From assembly GCA_023512835.1 (NCBI GenBank), contig CM042092.1, positions 26,547,543 through 26,611,542 of the forward strand: 64,000 nt of DNA. Direction: 5' to 3'. The notes under the pieces were generated by a model. That model did no database searches, was not told where the DNA came from, and saw only the letters and a program-made list of their open reading frames with translations. Position numbers and translations under genes: made by a program. Below, piece by piece: positions 21,869 through 33,871 of the stretch (position 1 is its first letter; the number at the start of each line of letters is the position of its first letter). The stretch comes from Taxillus chinensis (taxonomy: Eukaryota > Streptophyta > Magnoliopsida > Santalales > Loranthaceae).

Positions 21869-22663
21869 TAAAGACTGGCTACAGTTCCAAAGGAAATGTT
21901 AAGAATGATTTTCCATACTCATGTTAGTATATTGGTGTGAGGTATTGGGGCATGGACTCCGTGACTTGTTTGGGTTCTCACCGTGATGCACTGATGGTGC
22001 TATGTGGTTAACATGGCATGCATATGCACCGATGGCAGGCCTGTGTGGCGACTGTGGACGGGCATATTGCGCTGTGGACAGGCTAAGGCCTGAGTTGAGC
22101 CGTTGAGCTCGTGGAGCTAGGGATGAGTGCCCTGAGCTAGGATCCCATGGAGGATCGTGGACAAGTTGTCTTGTATGGGCAGGCCGAGTCTCGAAGAATT
22201 TGCAAAACACACCGGCCCAGGCGAGCATATAGTATAGACATATATGTGTTGCATGATGTGGAGTTTTGGGGTCACCTACTGAGCTTGTCGCTCACCCTAC
22301 TTGTTGTTTACCCTTTTCAGGTGTGACTCGAGACTAGTGGAGGACTTTCTTCCAGGAGGACGCCCACTACTCTGATGTATGATACAATTATATTCTGTAT
22401 TGTTTTATGTGATATCCCGGACATGGGTCCGTGGACAGTTGTATTTGCATACTGTATGACTGTTTGACTCCTTGTATGCATGATGATATATGGGAAAGTA
22501 CAGGATTACCCTTGATGTATGATTGTACAAGGTTGCATATTTGAGACAACACCCGCAGTGTAGTCTCCATTAGTGCTAGTCACCAACCCCTTGACCTATC
22601 GGGTGCAGGCAAGGGGAAGTTATGTACCCGGTTCCGGGTTCCCTGAAATTCGGGGGCGTGACA
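21869..22663 (+). mobile_element. Solo chromovirus LTR B1, right part
   Basis: This continues the LTR from 6297 and ends CGGGGGCGTGACA. It begins with TAAAG, the probable duplicated target of Tekay A. The last 100 bases align by eye with the reverse complement of the start of LTR B2 at 50773 (TGTCACG, TGCACCC, GGGTTGGTGA). Ogre ORF1 resumes at 22664. Confidence 0.7.
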
Positions 22664-23214
22664 TATTCCCTATCGCAGGCTTCCATCCCATGTAAGACTG
22701 GGACGATTTGATGCCCTTTAAGTTGTCTTCCCACCTGTAATGGTGCATATGCAGTGCTTCCCCAAGGGAAGATAAGTGGGACCCAATTATAGCTGTCGTA
22801 GCTTTATAGCATGCTTGATTTGTGCATCCAAGGGGCCCTCCAAATGATATCCTCATCTCCTAGTGTATGGAACTTGTGCATCTAACCTTCCTTGTCATTG
22901 GGTAGCCGCCATCCACTGTCTAGGATTTCTAGCAAGGTTGTAGCAGGTAGCACATACACTTCCTTGAAGCATGGAAAGATGCATGGGAAGTGACTCTTTA
23001 ACCATGTGCATAGGAGAGCAAGACAACCTCTGAATTTTCCTCGGCCTCTGACTTGGATATAAGATAAGGACTTAACGGTTTCAGCTAAGATAGCAGGAAC
23101 AGGGTCATTTTCCTTTATCAATTGCAGGATAAGTTCCAGGACTTCCCCATCAATGAAGTTTGGATTTCGAGGGAAAATGAGCAGACCATAGACACGAAGT
23201 GAAAAGTGCGCTCG
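22664..23214 (-). pseudogene. Ogre ORF1, middle part (DUF7745-like)
   Basis: Minus-strand translation gives HFSLRVYGLLIFPRNPNFID, VPAILAETVKSLSYIQVRGR, GCLALLCTWLKSHF and then, past a stop, DEDIIWRAPWM, YNWVPLIFPWGSTAYAPL and VLHGMEACDREY. These are the characteristic blocks of the ORF1 protein upstream of gag in Ogre elements (DUF7745-like). Its N-terminal part is at 25557-26132 and its C-terminal part at 4339-4755. The role of ORF1 is unknown. Stops make this copy inactive. Confidence 0.7.
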
Positions 23215-23561
23215 GGGCACTTTCCCCTTTTTCCCCCGCCTCCACCCGCCCACCCCCCACAAGGCCAAGCCCAACCAGTACAATAATTTCAACAACAACA
23301 CCAACAATTGCCATCCACAGCCCTTCAACGACCGCCTCTTCCAACCAGCCGTTCCACCCCCACACCACGTCCCGGTACAGGTACCCACCCCCCACTCAAA
23401 CACTTATTATTCTTCTCCCCCCACACCCCCATTCCGCGGCCATCCCGACCACCCAAAGCCACACACCAGCCACAGCAGCTTCACACAGGCTTTACGAGAC
23501 CACAACCCCCCCTAACCAAAATTACATCTCAAAATAACCCCAGGGGGACCCCCCCCCCCCC

Positions 23562-23654
<93 letters not shown>

Positions 23655-25556
23655 ACCCCACAACCCCCCCCCCCCAACGCCTACCAGCCCAAGAAAACAA
23701 AACAAAAACAGAAAGCCTGAAGGCAGGCCACGCCTAAAGCACAAGAAACCAACTTCCCCCCCCCCCACCTACTACAGGACACACCCCCACCCCCCCTCCA
23801 AAACAACAACACACCACCACACACAAAGCCCCGTGCCACCACACCAACCCCCCCCCCAAAAGCAAAGTAAAGAAAACCTCCAACCCGGGCCCACCCATCC
23901 CTCCCCCCTTCTCCCCAAACCGCCCCAACCCAACCCCCAAAAAAACAGCCACCCTCCCTTTTCACCTACCCAAACTCCCAGGCCTAAATCTAAAAAAAGA
24001 GACAGCAAAAACAACGCGCACAGGGCAACCACCAAAAGGAATACCAGAAGAGGAAGAAGCAAAGGAGCAAAACACAAAACACCTAAAGCAGGAAAATAAA
24101 CCAAAACAAGGAGAGCTTCCCCTTTCCCCCCCCCCCCCCCCCCCCCCCCCCCCGGCCCCAACAGGGGCCAAAACCACACCCCCCTACCTGATCAGCTCAA
24201 CCAGCGACCCCCCCCCGCCCCCCCCCCATTCACACCAGGCAACCAAAGACCAACCACCCAACTTGACCCAAAAACTCCCAAAACTACCACAAGGAACAAC
24301 ACCTCCAACCTCACCACCACCTTTTCCAACAACCCAGGAAAAAGCCACCCGCTAAGGATCTCTCTCTTGCCCCAAACCGCGCCTCTCCCCAGCTTTCACT
24401 GAGGCCCCAGAAGCCGCAGACAAGTCCAGGGACCCCCCCGCTCATTCATTTTAACCAACGACCCCCTACCACCCAAATCTCTAACCCCCCTCCCCACACG
24501 CCCCTCCTCTTTTCAGCCCACCCTAGACTGGAACAGGCCGGCCCCTCCCATCCCCCCCTTTCCACCCCTACCTCCCCCCTCCCCCAACACCTCAACCCCA
24601 CCCCTTCCCCCCCCCCAGGTCAGCCCTCACCCGAAGGCAACCCTACTCTACCCCCCCACTCCAGGTCCAGGCACACACTACCCACAGCCACACCGCCTCC
24701 AACACCTTCCTAGGCTAGCCCGAGTACCCCAGGGCACACTTCCCCAAACCAGCCCTCACCACCACCTTTCCACATTTACCATTTTACTTTTCATATTTTT
24801 TTTTTCCATCCAGCCCCAACACCCATCCAAACTCCCTCACCCACCCAACACAGGCTCAAAACCCCCCCAACAAAAAACCCCAAGGTTCACCCCCAAAAAC
24901 AGAGCCCCACCCCTCCACCGTTGAACCACCGTTTTACCAAAAAAGCGCCTGGAGTCTCACCTCTTGACCTTTTGACGAGGGGCCCCTCCCCCACCCCAGG
25001 GGGGCGCACCACCCCACCCCAACTCAAACAACACCCAATCTAAGAACACACCCCCCACCCACCCTTTTTTTTTTTCTCCTTTTATTCCCACCCACCTTTG
25101 CAGACCCACCATCTCTTTCCACCCACACACATCCATACGCACCGCCCCCCCCTCCAACCCCACCCACCACCAAGCCAGAGGACCTGTATGTGTCTCTTTT
25201 TTTCCCCGCGGGGGGGGGTCAATTTCTTTTCCCCCCCCCCCCCCCCCCCCCAATGACCCAAGCGGGAGGGGCCCACCACAACCCACACTTCAGCCCAAAC
25301 TAACCCCCCCCTAGCCAAGTTCTTTTCCACCTCCCACAACCGCTTCCCCGCACCAACCTGCAATTCACCCCCCCCCCCCCCCCCCCCCCCCCACCATAAT
25401 ACCACCCACCCCCCAACAAACTAAACCAAACCACCCATATATATAAACAAACCCCCCACACAGGGCTTAGATTTTTTCTTTCACACACCGCCAAACCAAC
25501 CAACCCTCACCACAACCCCCCCCCCCCCTTCCAACCCCCCCCCCCCCCCAAGCCAA
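23215..25556. repeat. C-rich, G-poor low-complexity block inside Ogre ORF1 (possible assembly artefact)
   Basis: About 2.3 kb is dominated by C on the plus strand, with A common, T less so and G rare. It includes C runs of tens of bases near 23550-23650, 24128-24152, 25233-25250 and 25368-25391. No repeat unit, TSD, terminal repeat or credible gene is visible; translated frames are just poly-Pro or poly-Gly. The two flanks are nearly adjacent parts of the same Ogre ORF1 protein (ending ...THIVGLA on one side, resuming RAHFSLRVYGLL on the other), so the block interrupts coding sequence with little loss. It could be a true C-rich insertion but reads like low-quality or mis-assembled sequence. 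Confidence 0.8.
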
Positions 25557-26132
25557 CCCTACAATATGGGTCTCCTCTTAAGTTGAATGTTGCATCATCC
25601 TCTTGAAGAACTCCCATGGAACGACTTCATGCTTCCCATCCTTTTAAATGATTGGAGGAACTTCTTTAGCCTGTATATCTAAGAGACAAGCCAAAGTACG
25701 CCGGCATGATTTTCGAGGATCATAGTTGAAGATTGCCTTCTATTGATCCACTTCTTGATCAAGAAGCCTTTTATATTATTCAATGGTTGGGACCAGATCC
25801 ACGCCATTAAAACAGAAGCACCTTCGCCTTGGATCCCAAAAGTCCACTACTGCAGTGATCATGTTCTCATCTATTGGTAGTTGAGTTAGATGTAACAGAT
25901 CCCCAAAATGCTTGATGTATGCGGCTTGACTCCTTGAAGACCACTTCCTCCATATGGATGTGAGTTTAGGAGCATAATTCTTTGGGAGCTTAATGTGTAT
26001 GTCTCGGACCTTCTGTGGCTCCTCTTGAGAAAGATTTCCCAAGTCCCTTTGGATTATCCTTGATGCGAGAGTGACCTCTTGAACGTCTTCTTTGTCCACC
26101 TTGTTAGCTAGAAGACGATCAAAGCTTGCCAT
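25557..26132 (-). pseudogene. Ogre ORF1, N-terminal part (DUF7745-like)
   Basis: The frame from 26132 reads MASFDRLLANKVDKEDVQEV, then LTSIWRKWSSRSQAAYIKHF, HLTQLPIDENMITAVVDFWD and VDLVPTIE before a stop at 25776. Beyond it, in other frames, SCRRTLACLL, EVPPII and EVVPWEFFKRMMQHS continue the family. The blocks 'FWDP..RCF.F...DL.PTIEE' are typical of the Ogre ORF1 protein. It starts about 600 bases inside the 5' LTR, as expected for the first ORF. Confidence 0.72.
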
Positions 26133-26710
26133 GTTTCCTAAATGAATGTGTGCAATGCTATGATGTGCAATGAATAAAAATGAGGGGTTAGTAGATAAAT
26201 AATGGATAATATATACAAGGGGTTAATACATGGACAATATATACAAGGTTCAAGCAAAGCAAGTACATAAATGTCATAGCAAGGCTCAAACACATGAAGG
26301 TCATACCCTTGATGGGTTTCTAAATCTGCCTATCTTATTCATTGGTTCCCAAGCATTCCCTACTTAGCCTTGTACCACGAGGGCATTAACAAGAATTAAG
26401 AGGGAGCCCCCATACCCCAAAGGGTATTAACGGAGGGGGTCCTTCTTGTACCTCATGGGGCATTAACAAGAAAGGATCACTGCCTGAGTGAGACATTTTG
26501 GGTTTTCCACGTAAACAAGCACAACCAAGTCCACGTGGGCAAACCTTTACTAGCCTCTTCTAATCCTGTTGTGTTAGAGAAAACCCGGGTATAGGGCTAG
26601 AGAAAGAGAGAGAAGCATGTATGCATAGTTAAAACAATTATAGAATAAAAAAGAAAATAATTAGAAAAGAAACAAGCAAGAAATTGAGACCATGGCTAGA
26701 CTCTCACAAC
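26133..26710 (-). other. Ogre 5' leader between primer site and ORF1
   Basis: Non-coding. A direct repeat of CATTAACAAGAA is preceded by TTGTACC(A/T)C at about 26372-26397 and 26446-26472. No ORF or RNA gene is supported. Confidence 0.5.
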
Positions 26711-26730
26711 GTCCCCAGCGGAGTCGCCAG
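26711..26730 (-). promoter_or_regulatory. Primer-binding site of the Ogre element
   Basis: The minus strand reads CTGGCGACTCCGCTGGGGAC next to the LTR end. TGGCGACTC...CTGGGGA is the Ogre-type primer site, described in that lineage as complementary to tRNA-Arg. Confidence 0.75.
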
Positions 26731-27000
26731 CAATCATCACCCGGTTTTTACCGGGCACATACTGGCTTTTATGAAAGGACTCCATGCTAGTTCATTCCGT
26801 TGATCCTAGAGTCATCCCTGCATAAGGCTTGCACGAACCATAAAGAAAAGAAAAACACAGAGTCGCCACCAAACAAATTAGAAGTGTGATTGGGCACCTA
26901 GAAAAAGAAAGGTCTACGGTTCCAGAGAATTAGGTTCAGGAGTCGGTTATGTGTGTGGAAGGAAGAAAAACTCTTGCACCCCCACAACGCCCAAAATTAG

Positions 27001-27414
27001 GCCTGTAAATGAGCCGATACACTCGACAGCTCGCTCGATACTCGCTCGACTAAACTCGACTCGAGCTCGAGTTCGATACTGTACAAGCTCGACTCGTTAC
27101 TGTTCAAGCTCGACTCGGTTACTGTACAAGTTCGACTCGACTCGGCTCAGTTACTGTACAAGCTCGACTCGGCTCGAATCGTTTACGAATTTATCGAATA
27201 TTTACCTTTAAATAAGCGACACACTCGACAGCTCGCTCGATACTCGCTCGACTAAGCTCGAATCGAGCTCGAGCTCGACACTGTACAAGTTCGGCTCGTT
27301 ACTGTACAAGCTCGGCTCAGTTACTGTACAAGCTCGGCTCGGCTCGACTCGATTACTGTACAAGCTCGGCTCGAACTCGGCCAAACTCACTCGGCTCGGC
27401 TCATTTACAGGCTA
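27001..27414. mobile_element. Small foldback/MITE-like element with TSD CCCAAAATTAG
   Basis: Terminal inverted repeats GCCTGTAAATGAGCC at the left end and GGCTCATTTACAGGC at the right end are flanked by the 11-bp direct repeat CCCAAAATTAG (26990-27000 and 27415-27425). The interior is a mosaic of AGCTCGACTCG and ACTGTACAAGCTCG units, with CAGCTCGCTCGATACTCGCT present twice (from about 27037 and 27229). No transposase is encoded. TSD length and inverted repeats suggest a non-autonomous Mutator-like element, but that class is inferred. Confidence 0.75.
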
Positions 27415-28304
27415 CCCAAAATTAGTACCTAGTCTTGATCTATGGGTGTTTGCTTGCATTATTCAAAAAGAAGTTATTTTTTTTGTATTTTTTTATTTTC
27501 GGGAAAGGAGAGACATTCTAATTTTAGAAAAAGAATGTGGGATCTAGGCCCATGTGACAGTATTACATTTCTTTTAGAAAACAAAAGTGATTTTCTTTTT
27601 TAAAAAAGAAAACAAAAATCATTTGAATTGAAAATATGAGAATACTGCCACAATTGATATTGGCCCAGGCAGACTAAAATATGAGCATCTAGGGCTCAAC
27701 CCTCATGACCGCCCAGGCCTTGTTTTAATTTTTCTACAAAATGTATTCTTTTGATTGTCTTTTTTTTATTTTTGAGAGAAAATAGAATGAGAGTTTAGAG
27801 GGAAACTGTCTTACTTCAAAACATTTGAGGAAGAAAAAAGCCTTGACAGGTTAAATATGAAAAAAAATTAAAGGAAAGAACCTGGGTAATTTTTTATGGC
27901 CGAGCTTGGAGATCCTCCTTTAAAAAGTCTCCTTGAAAACACAAAGGGTTAGAAAGAAAAATGTGGCTTCCCTTTCCCGCCTTGAATCTTTAGTGTTCAC
28001 GCTTCTAGACTGTTTGCTCCTTGCTTTGGAAGAGCCTTTGATAATTGATATTTGACGTCCCCACTGGATGGCCTCCCATTGATGCCTTCTGTTGCTGGAA
28101 GAGGACAATCAATTCTAGGTTTTTTCTCTAGAGGATCCCTGGATATTATCTCTCTCTGCTTTTTTACTGTCTTTGAAATAATTTTCTCTTTTTCCCTGAT
28201 CCTCTGATTTTTTATCTCTAAAAAATGCAGTCAGAAATTCCTCTCTCTGAATAATCTCCTCTGATCTTGATAATTGATCCTTTTCTCTGCCTCTTGGAGC
28301 AAAC

Positions 28305-28313
28305 TATTTATAG
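28305..28313 (-). promoter_or_regulatory. TATA box of the Ogre LTR
   Basis: Minus-strand TATAAATAG lies within the LTR, about 1.58 kb from its 5' end, and probably marks the U3/R boundary. Confidence 0.55.
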
Positions 28314-29892
28314 GGATCCCAGGGGAGACAGCCCACACCTCGGCATTAATTGGATGTCTTACAGTCCCCATAAGTCAACTGCGGTGTTCCAATGAATTAA
28401 TGACTTCGAAAATAGGATTCTCAGTTCCCAGCGATTTACATTAATTCACAGTTCCCGTGCTTTGAAAAAGGAGTCCCAATGCCTGAAAATAAATAAATCA
28501 CTTGAGATTATTTAATCCTTTGTTGTATCTAGACGCCTTGGCGGGTAAGGGTTGAATGCATTTCCGGAGTATTGATGCCGTTGGGAATTAATGGTCATGA
28601 AGTCCCCATGGTTAACTTTGATTTTCCGAGGATTTGATTAATTTAATTACGACATCTCCCCGTCCCCATGCTACAAAATAGAGTCCCAAGACACTGTTCA
28701 TAATTAATGCATTTGGAAGAAGGATTTTTAGAGTCTCGATGCATTGGAGCGTATCAGCAGGCTTATTCTGAATTATTGACCAGGCTTGACCTCCAGATCT
28801 GGGCTTATTCCGGATCAACAGCCTTATTTTGCATCAATGGGTCCTTATTCCGCATCAATGGGCTTAGCTCGGATTTGATCAAGTTTGACCACTGGATTTG
28901 GGCTTATTCCGCATCAACGGGCTTAGCCCGAATTTGACCAAGTTTGACCATCGGGTTTGAATTTGCGTTTCCCCAAAAATTTCCGTGTGTGGGCTTAGTT
29001 GCCACGTGGCGACTCTACTTGGGCTTCCCTAGGCCTCTCTTGTTCTCACTTGCTGTGAGTGTCTTTGTATATATACTGGGTGAAGGAGAAGCAAAACTGC
29101 CAATGTGGGACAAACATGCATATGAAGAACCAAAATTCGTGGAAAATAAGGCAGATTTTTACAGCAACTTCAAAAATTCATAACTTTCTCCACAGAGCTC
29201 GGATTAGGGCCAAATTAGTCTTGTTTTTCTTGAAATTCTGTCATCTACCTCAAGAAATTGGAATCACTAAAAAAGGATCATCCATTTAGGAGAAAATTGA
29301 GAAACACCACACAGAGGTATATGACAATGGGAGCATTCTGCCCGTTAGATTCAAAAATGTATAGTTAATTGCACAGAACTCGAATTATCCTCAAGCCAGT
29401 TGGAGATGATAGATAAAGATGTTATATAACCAATGCAATTGACTTTGTTCAATTCTAACAAGTATTGAGAAAGTTATTGGCAAAATAGTGCGCTATGTAC
29501 CGGCTGTTCCACCCAAACTTGATTACCAACTTCGAAAAATCATAACGAATTAAATATAGCCCAGAATAATCTCAAACCAGTTAAAAAGAATATATAAAGA
29601 TGTTATATAACCAACGCAATTGATTTTGTTGGATTACGACAAGTATTGAGGAAGTTATTGGCAAAATGATGCGCTGCGCACCGGTTGTCCAATTCAAATT
29701 CGTATGAAACTTGATAATCTCTTCATTTCTTCTTAGAATCAATTGTGTTTAAGTGCATTATTTTACAAATTTCATCATCTATCACTTAGTGCTTGCTTTG
29801 GGGCATTTAAAGGTCTCCCAAAGTGGTCCTTCGTCTTGTGGTCTTTCGCCGCGTACGATTGCGATCTAATCTGGTCAAAATGAGCTTCAACA

Positions 29893-32800
29893 TTGACCAT
29901 AGGAGATGTAGAGCTTAGTTTTGATTTGTATGTGATGCCATTGAGGACGTTTGACCTGATCTTGGGTATGGATTGGCTTATGGCTTTCCAGGCCAAGATA
30001 GATTATTATCGGCAGCGTGTGTTATTCGTGTCACCTGCAGGGATTTCTTGCACCCTACAGGGGGAGTAGGATCGTTAGGCGAGTCAAGCTGGGCCAGTGT
30101 TGGACCAGTGGGGTGCCATTACCCACAGGTTGGCAGCCCTAACCTTTGCTGAGGAAGGAAAGATGGAAAAAGGGTATGACCAGCGGTTGTTGACCAATTT
30201 CAGGATATCTTTCCTGAGGAGTTGAGGAGTTTACCACCTAAGAGGAGTGTGGAGTTCACCATTGAGTTGGTACTGGGGACGGGTCTAATCTCCCAAGTGG
30301 CATATCATATGGGGCCAGCTAAGTTGAGGGAGCTTCAGAAGCAGATAGAGGAGTTGGCGAGTCAGGGGTATATCAGACCGAGTACCTCACCCTGGGGTGC
30401 TCCGGTGCTCTTTGCCAAGAAGGCGGATGACACGCTTCCCCTTTGCATTGACTATAGGAAGCTTAATTTGGTAACTATAAAGAACAAGTATCCATTGCCT
30501 CGGATAGATGACTTGTTTGACCAGTTGAGAGGGGCCTAGTGGTTTTCCAAGATAGATCTGCGATCGGGGTACCACCAGTTGAGGTTTAGAGAGGAGGACA
30601 TCCCTAAGACTGCTTTTCGGTGTTGATATGGGCATTATGAATGGGTAGTGATGCCTTTTGGCCTCACTGATGCACCAGCAATGTTCATGCATCTTATGAA
30701 CCAGGTTTTTGCTCCATACTTGGATTCTTTTGTGGTGGTGTTCATTGACCATATTTTGGTGTATTCCAAGATGGAGAGGGAGCATGTGGAGCATTTGGCA
30801 ATAGCTTTACAAACCTTGAGGGACCAGCAGTTGTTTGCTAAGTTTAGCAAATGCGAGTTTTAGATGCAGGAGTTTTATTTTCTTGGCCATGTAGTGTCAG
30901 CTGAGGGGGTTCGAGTGGACCCGGATAAGATTGAGGTTGTATCATCGTGGGAGAGACCAACCAATGTTTTTGAGATTCATAGTTTTCTTGGCTTGGCGGG
31001 GTATTACCGTCGTTTTGTAAAGTGATTCTCCCGTTTGGCAGCTCCTATGACGGTGTTGACTAGGAAGAGAGTGAAGTTTGAGTGGACTGACAAATGTCAG
31101 TAGGCGTTTGAGGCCCTCAAGACCCGTTTGACCACTACACCTGTGTTGAGGTTACCTAGGGAGGACGTCCCATATGAGGTGTATTGTGATGCATCTAGGA
31201 TTAGTTTGGGGTGTGTACTTATGCAGGAGCATAGTGTGGTAGCTTATGGATCAAGGAAGTTGAAACCTTATGAGCAGAATGACCCTACCCATGACCTTGA
31301 GTTGGCGGCTGTTATCTTTGCCTTGAAGAGTTGGCAACATTATCTACTGGGGGCAAAGTTTGTGGTATTCTCAGATCACAAGAGCCTTTAGTACATCTTT
31401 ACTCAGAGGGACTTAAATCTGAGGCAGAGGAGATGGGTGGAGTATTTGTAGACCTTTGATTTTACTTTTGCTTACACCCTAGGCAAGGGTAATGTCGTGG
31501 TTGATGCGTTGAGTAGGAAAGGTAAAGTTAAGGTGACTGTGAGAGAGTGGAAGCTGATGGAGCAGTTGGCGATGTTGCAGTTGCAGCCTATTGCTTGTGA
31601 TGGTGTGACAGTGCTGAGTCCTATTATTGTAGTGCCTGCGTTGTACCAGCAAGTCCGGGAGGGACAATTGGGTGATATCGAGTGTGAGGTTCTCCGTGCC
31701 CATATTGAGGCTGGCGAGCTATTAGAGGATTGGACAGAGGGTCCTGACCATGAGTTATCTTTTCAGGGGCAGCTAGTAGTGGCTTCGTTTCTCTAGGAAG
31801 AGGTGATGAGGGATTTCCATCATTCTAGGATTGTTGTGCATCCTAGGGGTACAAAGATGTACCATGCACTTCAGGGGCATTTTTGGTGGCCTGGGATGAA
31901 ATGTGATGTGGCTGCATTTGTTTCGAGGTGCCTCACTTGTCAACAAGTGAAGATTGAGCACCATCGGCCAGCAGGTATGTTGCAACCGTTACCGATTGTG
32001 GAGTGGAAGTGGGACCACACAGTCATGGATTCTGTGACTGGTCTTCCATCCACCACTGGAGGAAAGACATAATATGGGTGATTGTGGATCGGCTAACCAA
32101 GTCGGCCCATTTTCTTGCCGTTCAAGAGCAGGATTCCATCGGGGCGTTAATCCAACTGTATGTGAACGAGATTGTGCGATTGCATGGGGTACCATCGTCG
32201 ATTGTGTCCGACAGAGATTCGAGGTTCACTTCCCATTTTTGGGCAGGCTTGCAGGAGGCTATGGGGACAAAGCTTAGCATGAGTACCGCTTTTCACCCTG
32301 AGACTGATGGTCAAACAGAGAGGATGAATCAGACATTGGAGGACATGTTGCGCGCCTGTGTGCTCGATTTTGGGGGTTCGTGGGCAACTCATTTTCCTTT
32401 AGTGGAGTTTGCCTACAACAACAGTTATTAGGCATCCATTGGGATGGCTCCTTTTGAGGTGTTGTATGGGAGGCCATGTCGATTATCTTTGTATTGGACT
32501 GAGGTGGGGGAGACAGCTCTTTTGGGACCATAGTTGGTTCAAGAGGCTATCGAGAAGGTCAAGTTGATTCGTCAGTGCTTGTTGTCAGCTTAAAGTCAAC
32601 AAAAATCTTATGCGGATCAGCGGCGGTGACCTTTAGAGTTTTCTGTAGGTGATCATGTGTTCCTCCGTGTTTCTCCATGTCGTGGGCATCAACGGTTTGG
32701 AAGGGGTTCCAAGCTATCTCCGCGGTTTATTGGTCCTTTTAAGGTTATGGCTCGTGTGGGGCCAGTGGCCTACCGGTTAGCATTGCCACCGCGGTTGAGT

Positions 32801-33076
32801 CGGGTGCATAATGTGTTCCATGTGTCCCAGTCGAGGAAGTATCATCCTGACCCAACTCATGTGATTGATTGAGGGACATTGGACATTGAGGATGACATGT
32901 CCGTCATTAAGATTCCTATCCGAATATTGGATCGCCAGGAAAAACTTTTGTGTGGCCGTGCTATCTCATTGGTTCGCATGCTATGGCAACACCGTGGCAT
33001 TGATGAAGAGACTTGGGAACGTGAGTCCGTGATGCGTGAGCAACACCCAGCGTTGTTCGAGGACGAACAATCTTGA
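29893..33076 (+). pseudogene. Tekay C protease-RT-RNase H-integrase-chromodomain (heavily decayed)
   Basis: The copy begins abruptly in the protease C-terminus ([29 protein letters not shown]) where the Ogre LTR ends. Reverse transcriptase ([26 protein letters not shown]; the catalytic block is [11 protein letters not shown], one Asp lost to His), RNase H ([13 protein letters not shown]), integrase ([42 protein letters not shown]) and a Tekay-type chromodomain (PIRILDRQEKLLCG, LWQHRGIDEETWERES) follow. More than a dozen stops and several frameshifts are present; many stops fall where related copies have CAG (Gln) or TGG (Trp). It is older than Tekay A and D. Confidence 0.92.
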
Positions 33077-33422
33077 CGGTGGGAGGTGGCTTTTGGCCAA
33101 GTGATGTTTTGTTGTAGTGTTTCAGCATTGTGTTGTTTTTATATGCATTATATTCTCTTATGTGTTCTATGTAATGTTTGATGGTGATTGGGAATGCCAT
33201 TTGGATATGCCATCCAAGCAAGTGATGGTGATAAGGTTTTATGTTTTCTTTTGTGGTGGAAACATGTGTACTTTGTGGATGTATATTTGGTTATGTACTG
33301 TGGGTGCAGGGTATGATTCATTGGTGTGTTATGACTTGTGATTTTGCATAATGGGCTGCTTGTGTTTGTTATTCCTCACAGTTCTTGTTAGTATGTAGTT
33401 TCTTTTTAGGGATGAAAAGTCT
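33077..33422 (+). other. Spacer between the pol remnant and the polypurine tract of Tekay C
   Basis: About 350 T/G-rich bases with no supported gene. The matching interval in Tekay A is shorter (8593-8737). Confidence 0.5.
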
Positions 33423-33436
33423 TGAGGGGGAGAGGA
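33423..33436 (+). promoter_or_regulatory. Polypurine tract of Tekay C
   Basis: TGAGGGGGAGAGGA directly precedes the LTR start TGTAATAACCC. Confidence 0.85.
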
Positions 33437-33716
33437 TGTAATAACCCGTATTTAAGGGTATGAGGAGATGGTCATAGTTATGCCTTTTGAGTGGCAATTG
33501 TCAAGTTTTTGGGGGATTTCTTCTCATACTCTTTCGCTAAAATACTTTGTATTATGATGAGCAAGCAAGAGGCAAGAGATGAGCTCAAGAGGGAGCATTT
33601 GGGGCTGCATGCGACAATGCACGTCACAATGCCTTTGTCACGTGCAGTGAGGTTGTTGCATGGGAGCCTTTCAGATTAAGTTATAAGGCTTATGGTAAAG
33701 TTTTAGGCCATTTGGA

Positions 33717-33752
33717 GGTTGCACGTGACAATGGCCTTTGTCACGTGCAACC
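33717..33752. repeat. Perfect 15-bp G-box hairpin in LTR C
   Basis: Arms GGTTGCACGTGACAA and TTGTCACGTGCAACC enclose a 6-base loop. The survival of a perfect stem in an otherwise decayed element is notable. Confidence 0.9.
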
Positions 33753-33871
33753 ATGTTTTTGCACCGTCTTCTTCGTTTTGTTATGTTGATAATCTTTGTC
33801 CAAAGGTCCTTGTTCGAAATGTGGGTATTTTGTCTTGTGTGAAAGCGGAAAGGTTAATACATGTTTCATTT

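Larger units (their letters stand above)
26733..29892 (-). repeat. 5' LTR of the Ogre element
   Basis: Read on the minus strand the LTR starts at 29892 with TGTTGAAGCTCATTTTGACC, matching the starts of the Ogre-like LTRs at 37139 and 44228 (TGTTGGA.CCCATTTT). It ends near 26733 just before the primer site; the terminal CA has decayed, so the end is good to a few bases. A TATAAATAG box lies at about 28305-28313 on the minus strand. The LTR contains a 414-bp foldback element (27001-27414) and a set of TTATTCCGCATCAA units at 28800-28930. Its right end abuts mid-protease sequence of Tekay C, so the Ogre element inserted into Tekay C. Confidence 0.8.

Noticed and set aside
23308..24099. 263-codon proline-rich ORF, and glycine-rich ORFs on the other strand
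   Set aside because: They are translations of homopolymeric C/G tracts. No domain, no codon structure, and the block itself is suspect.
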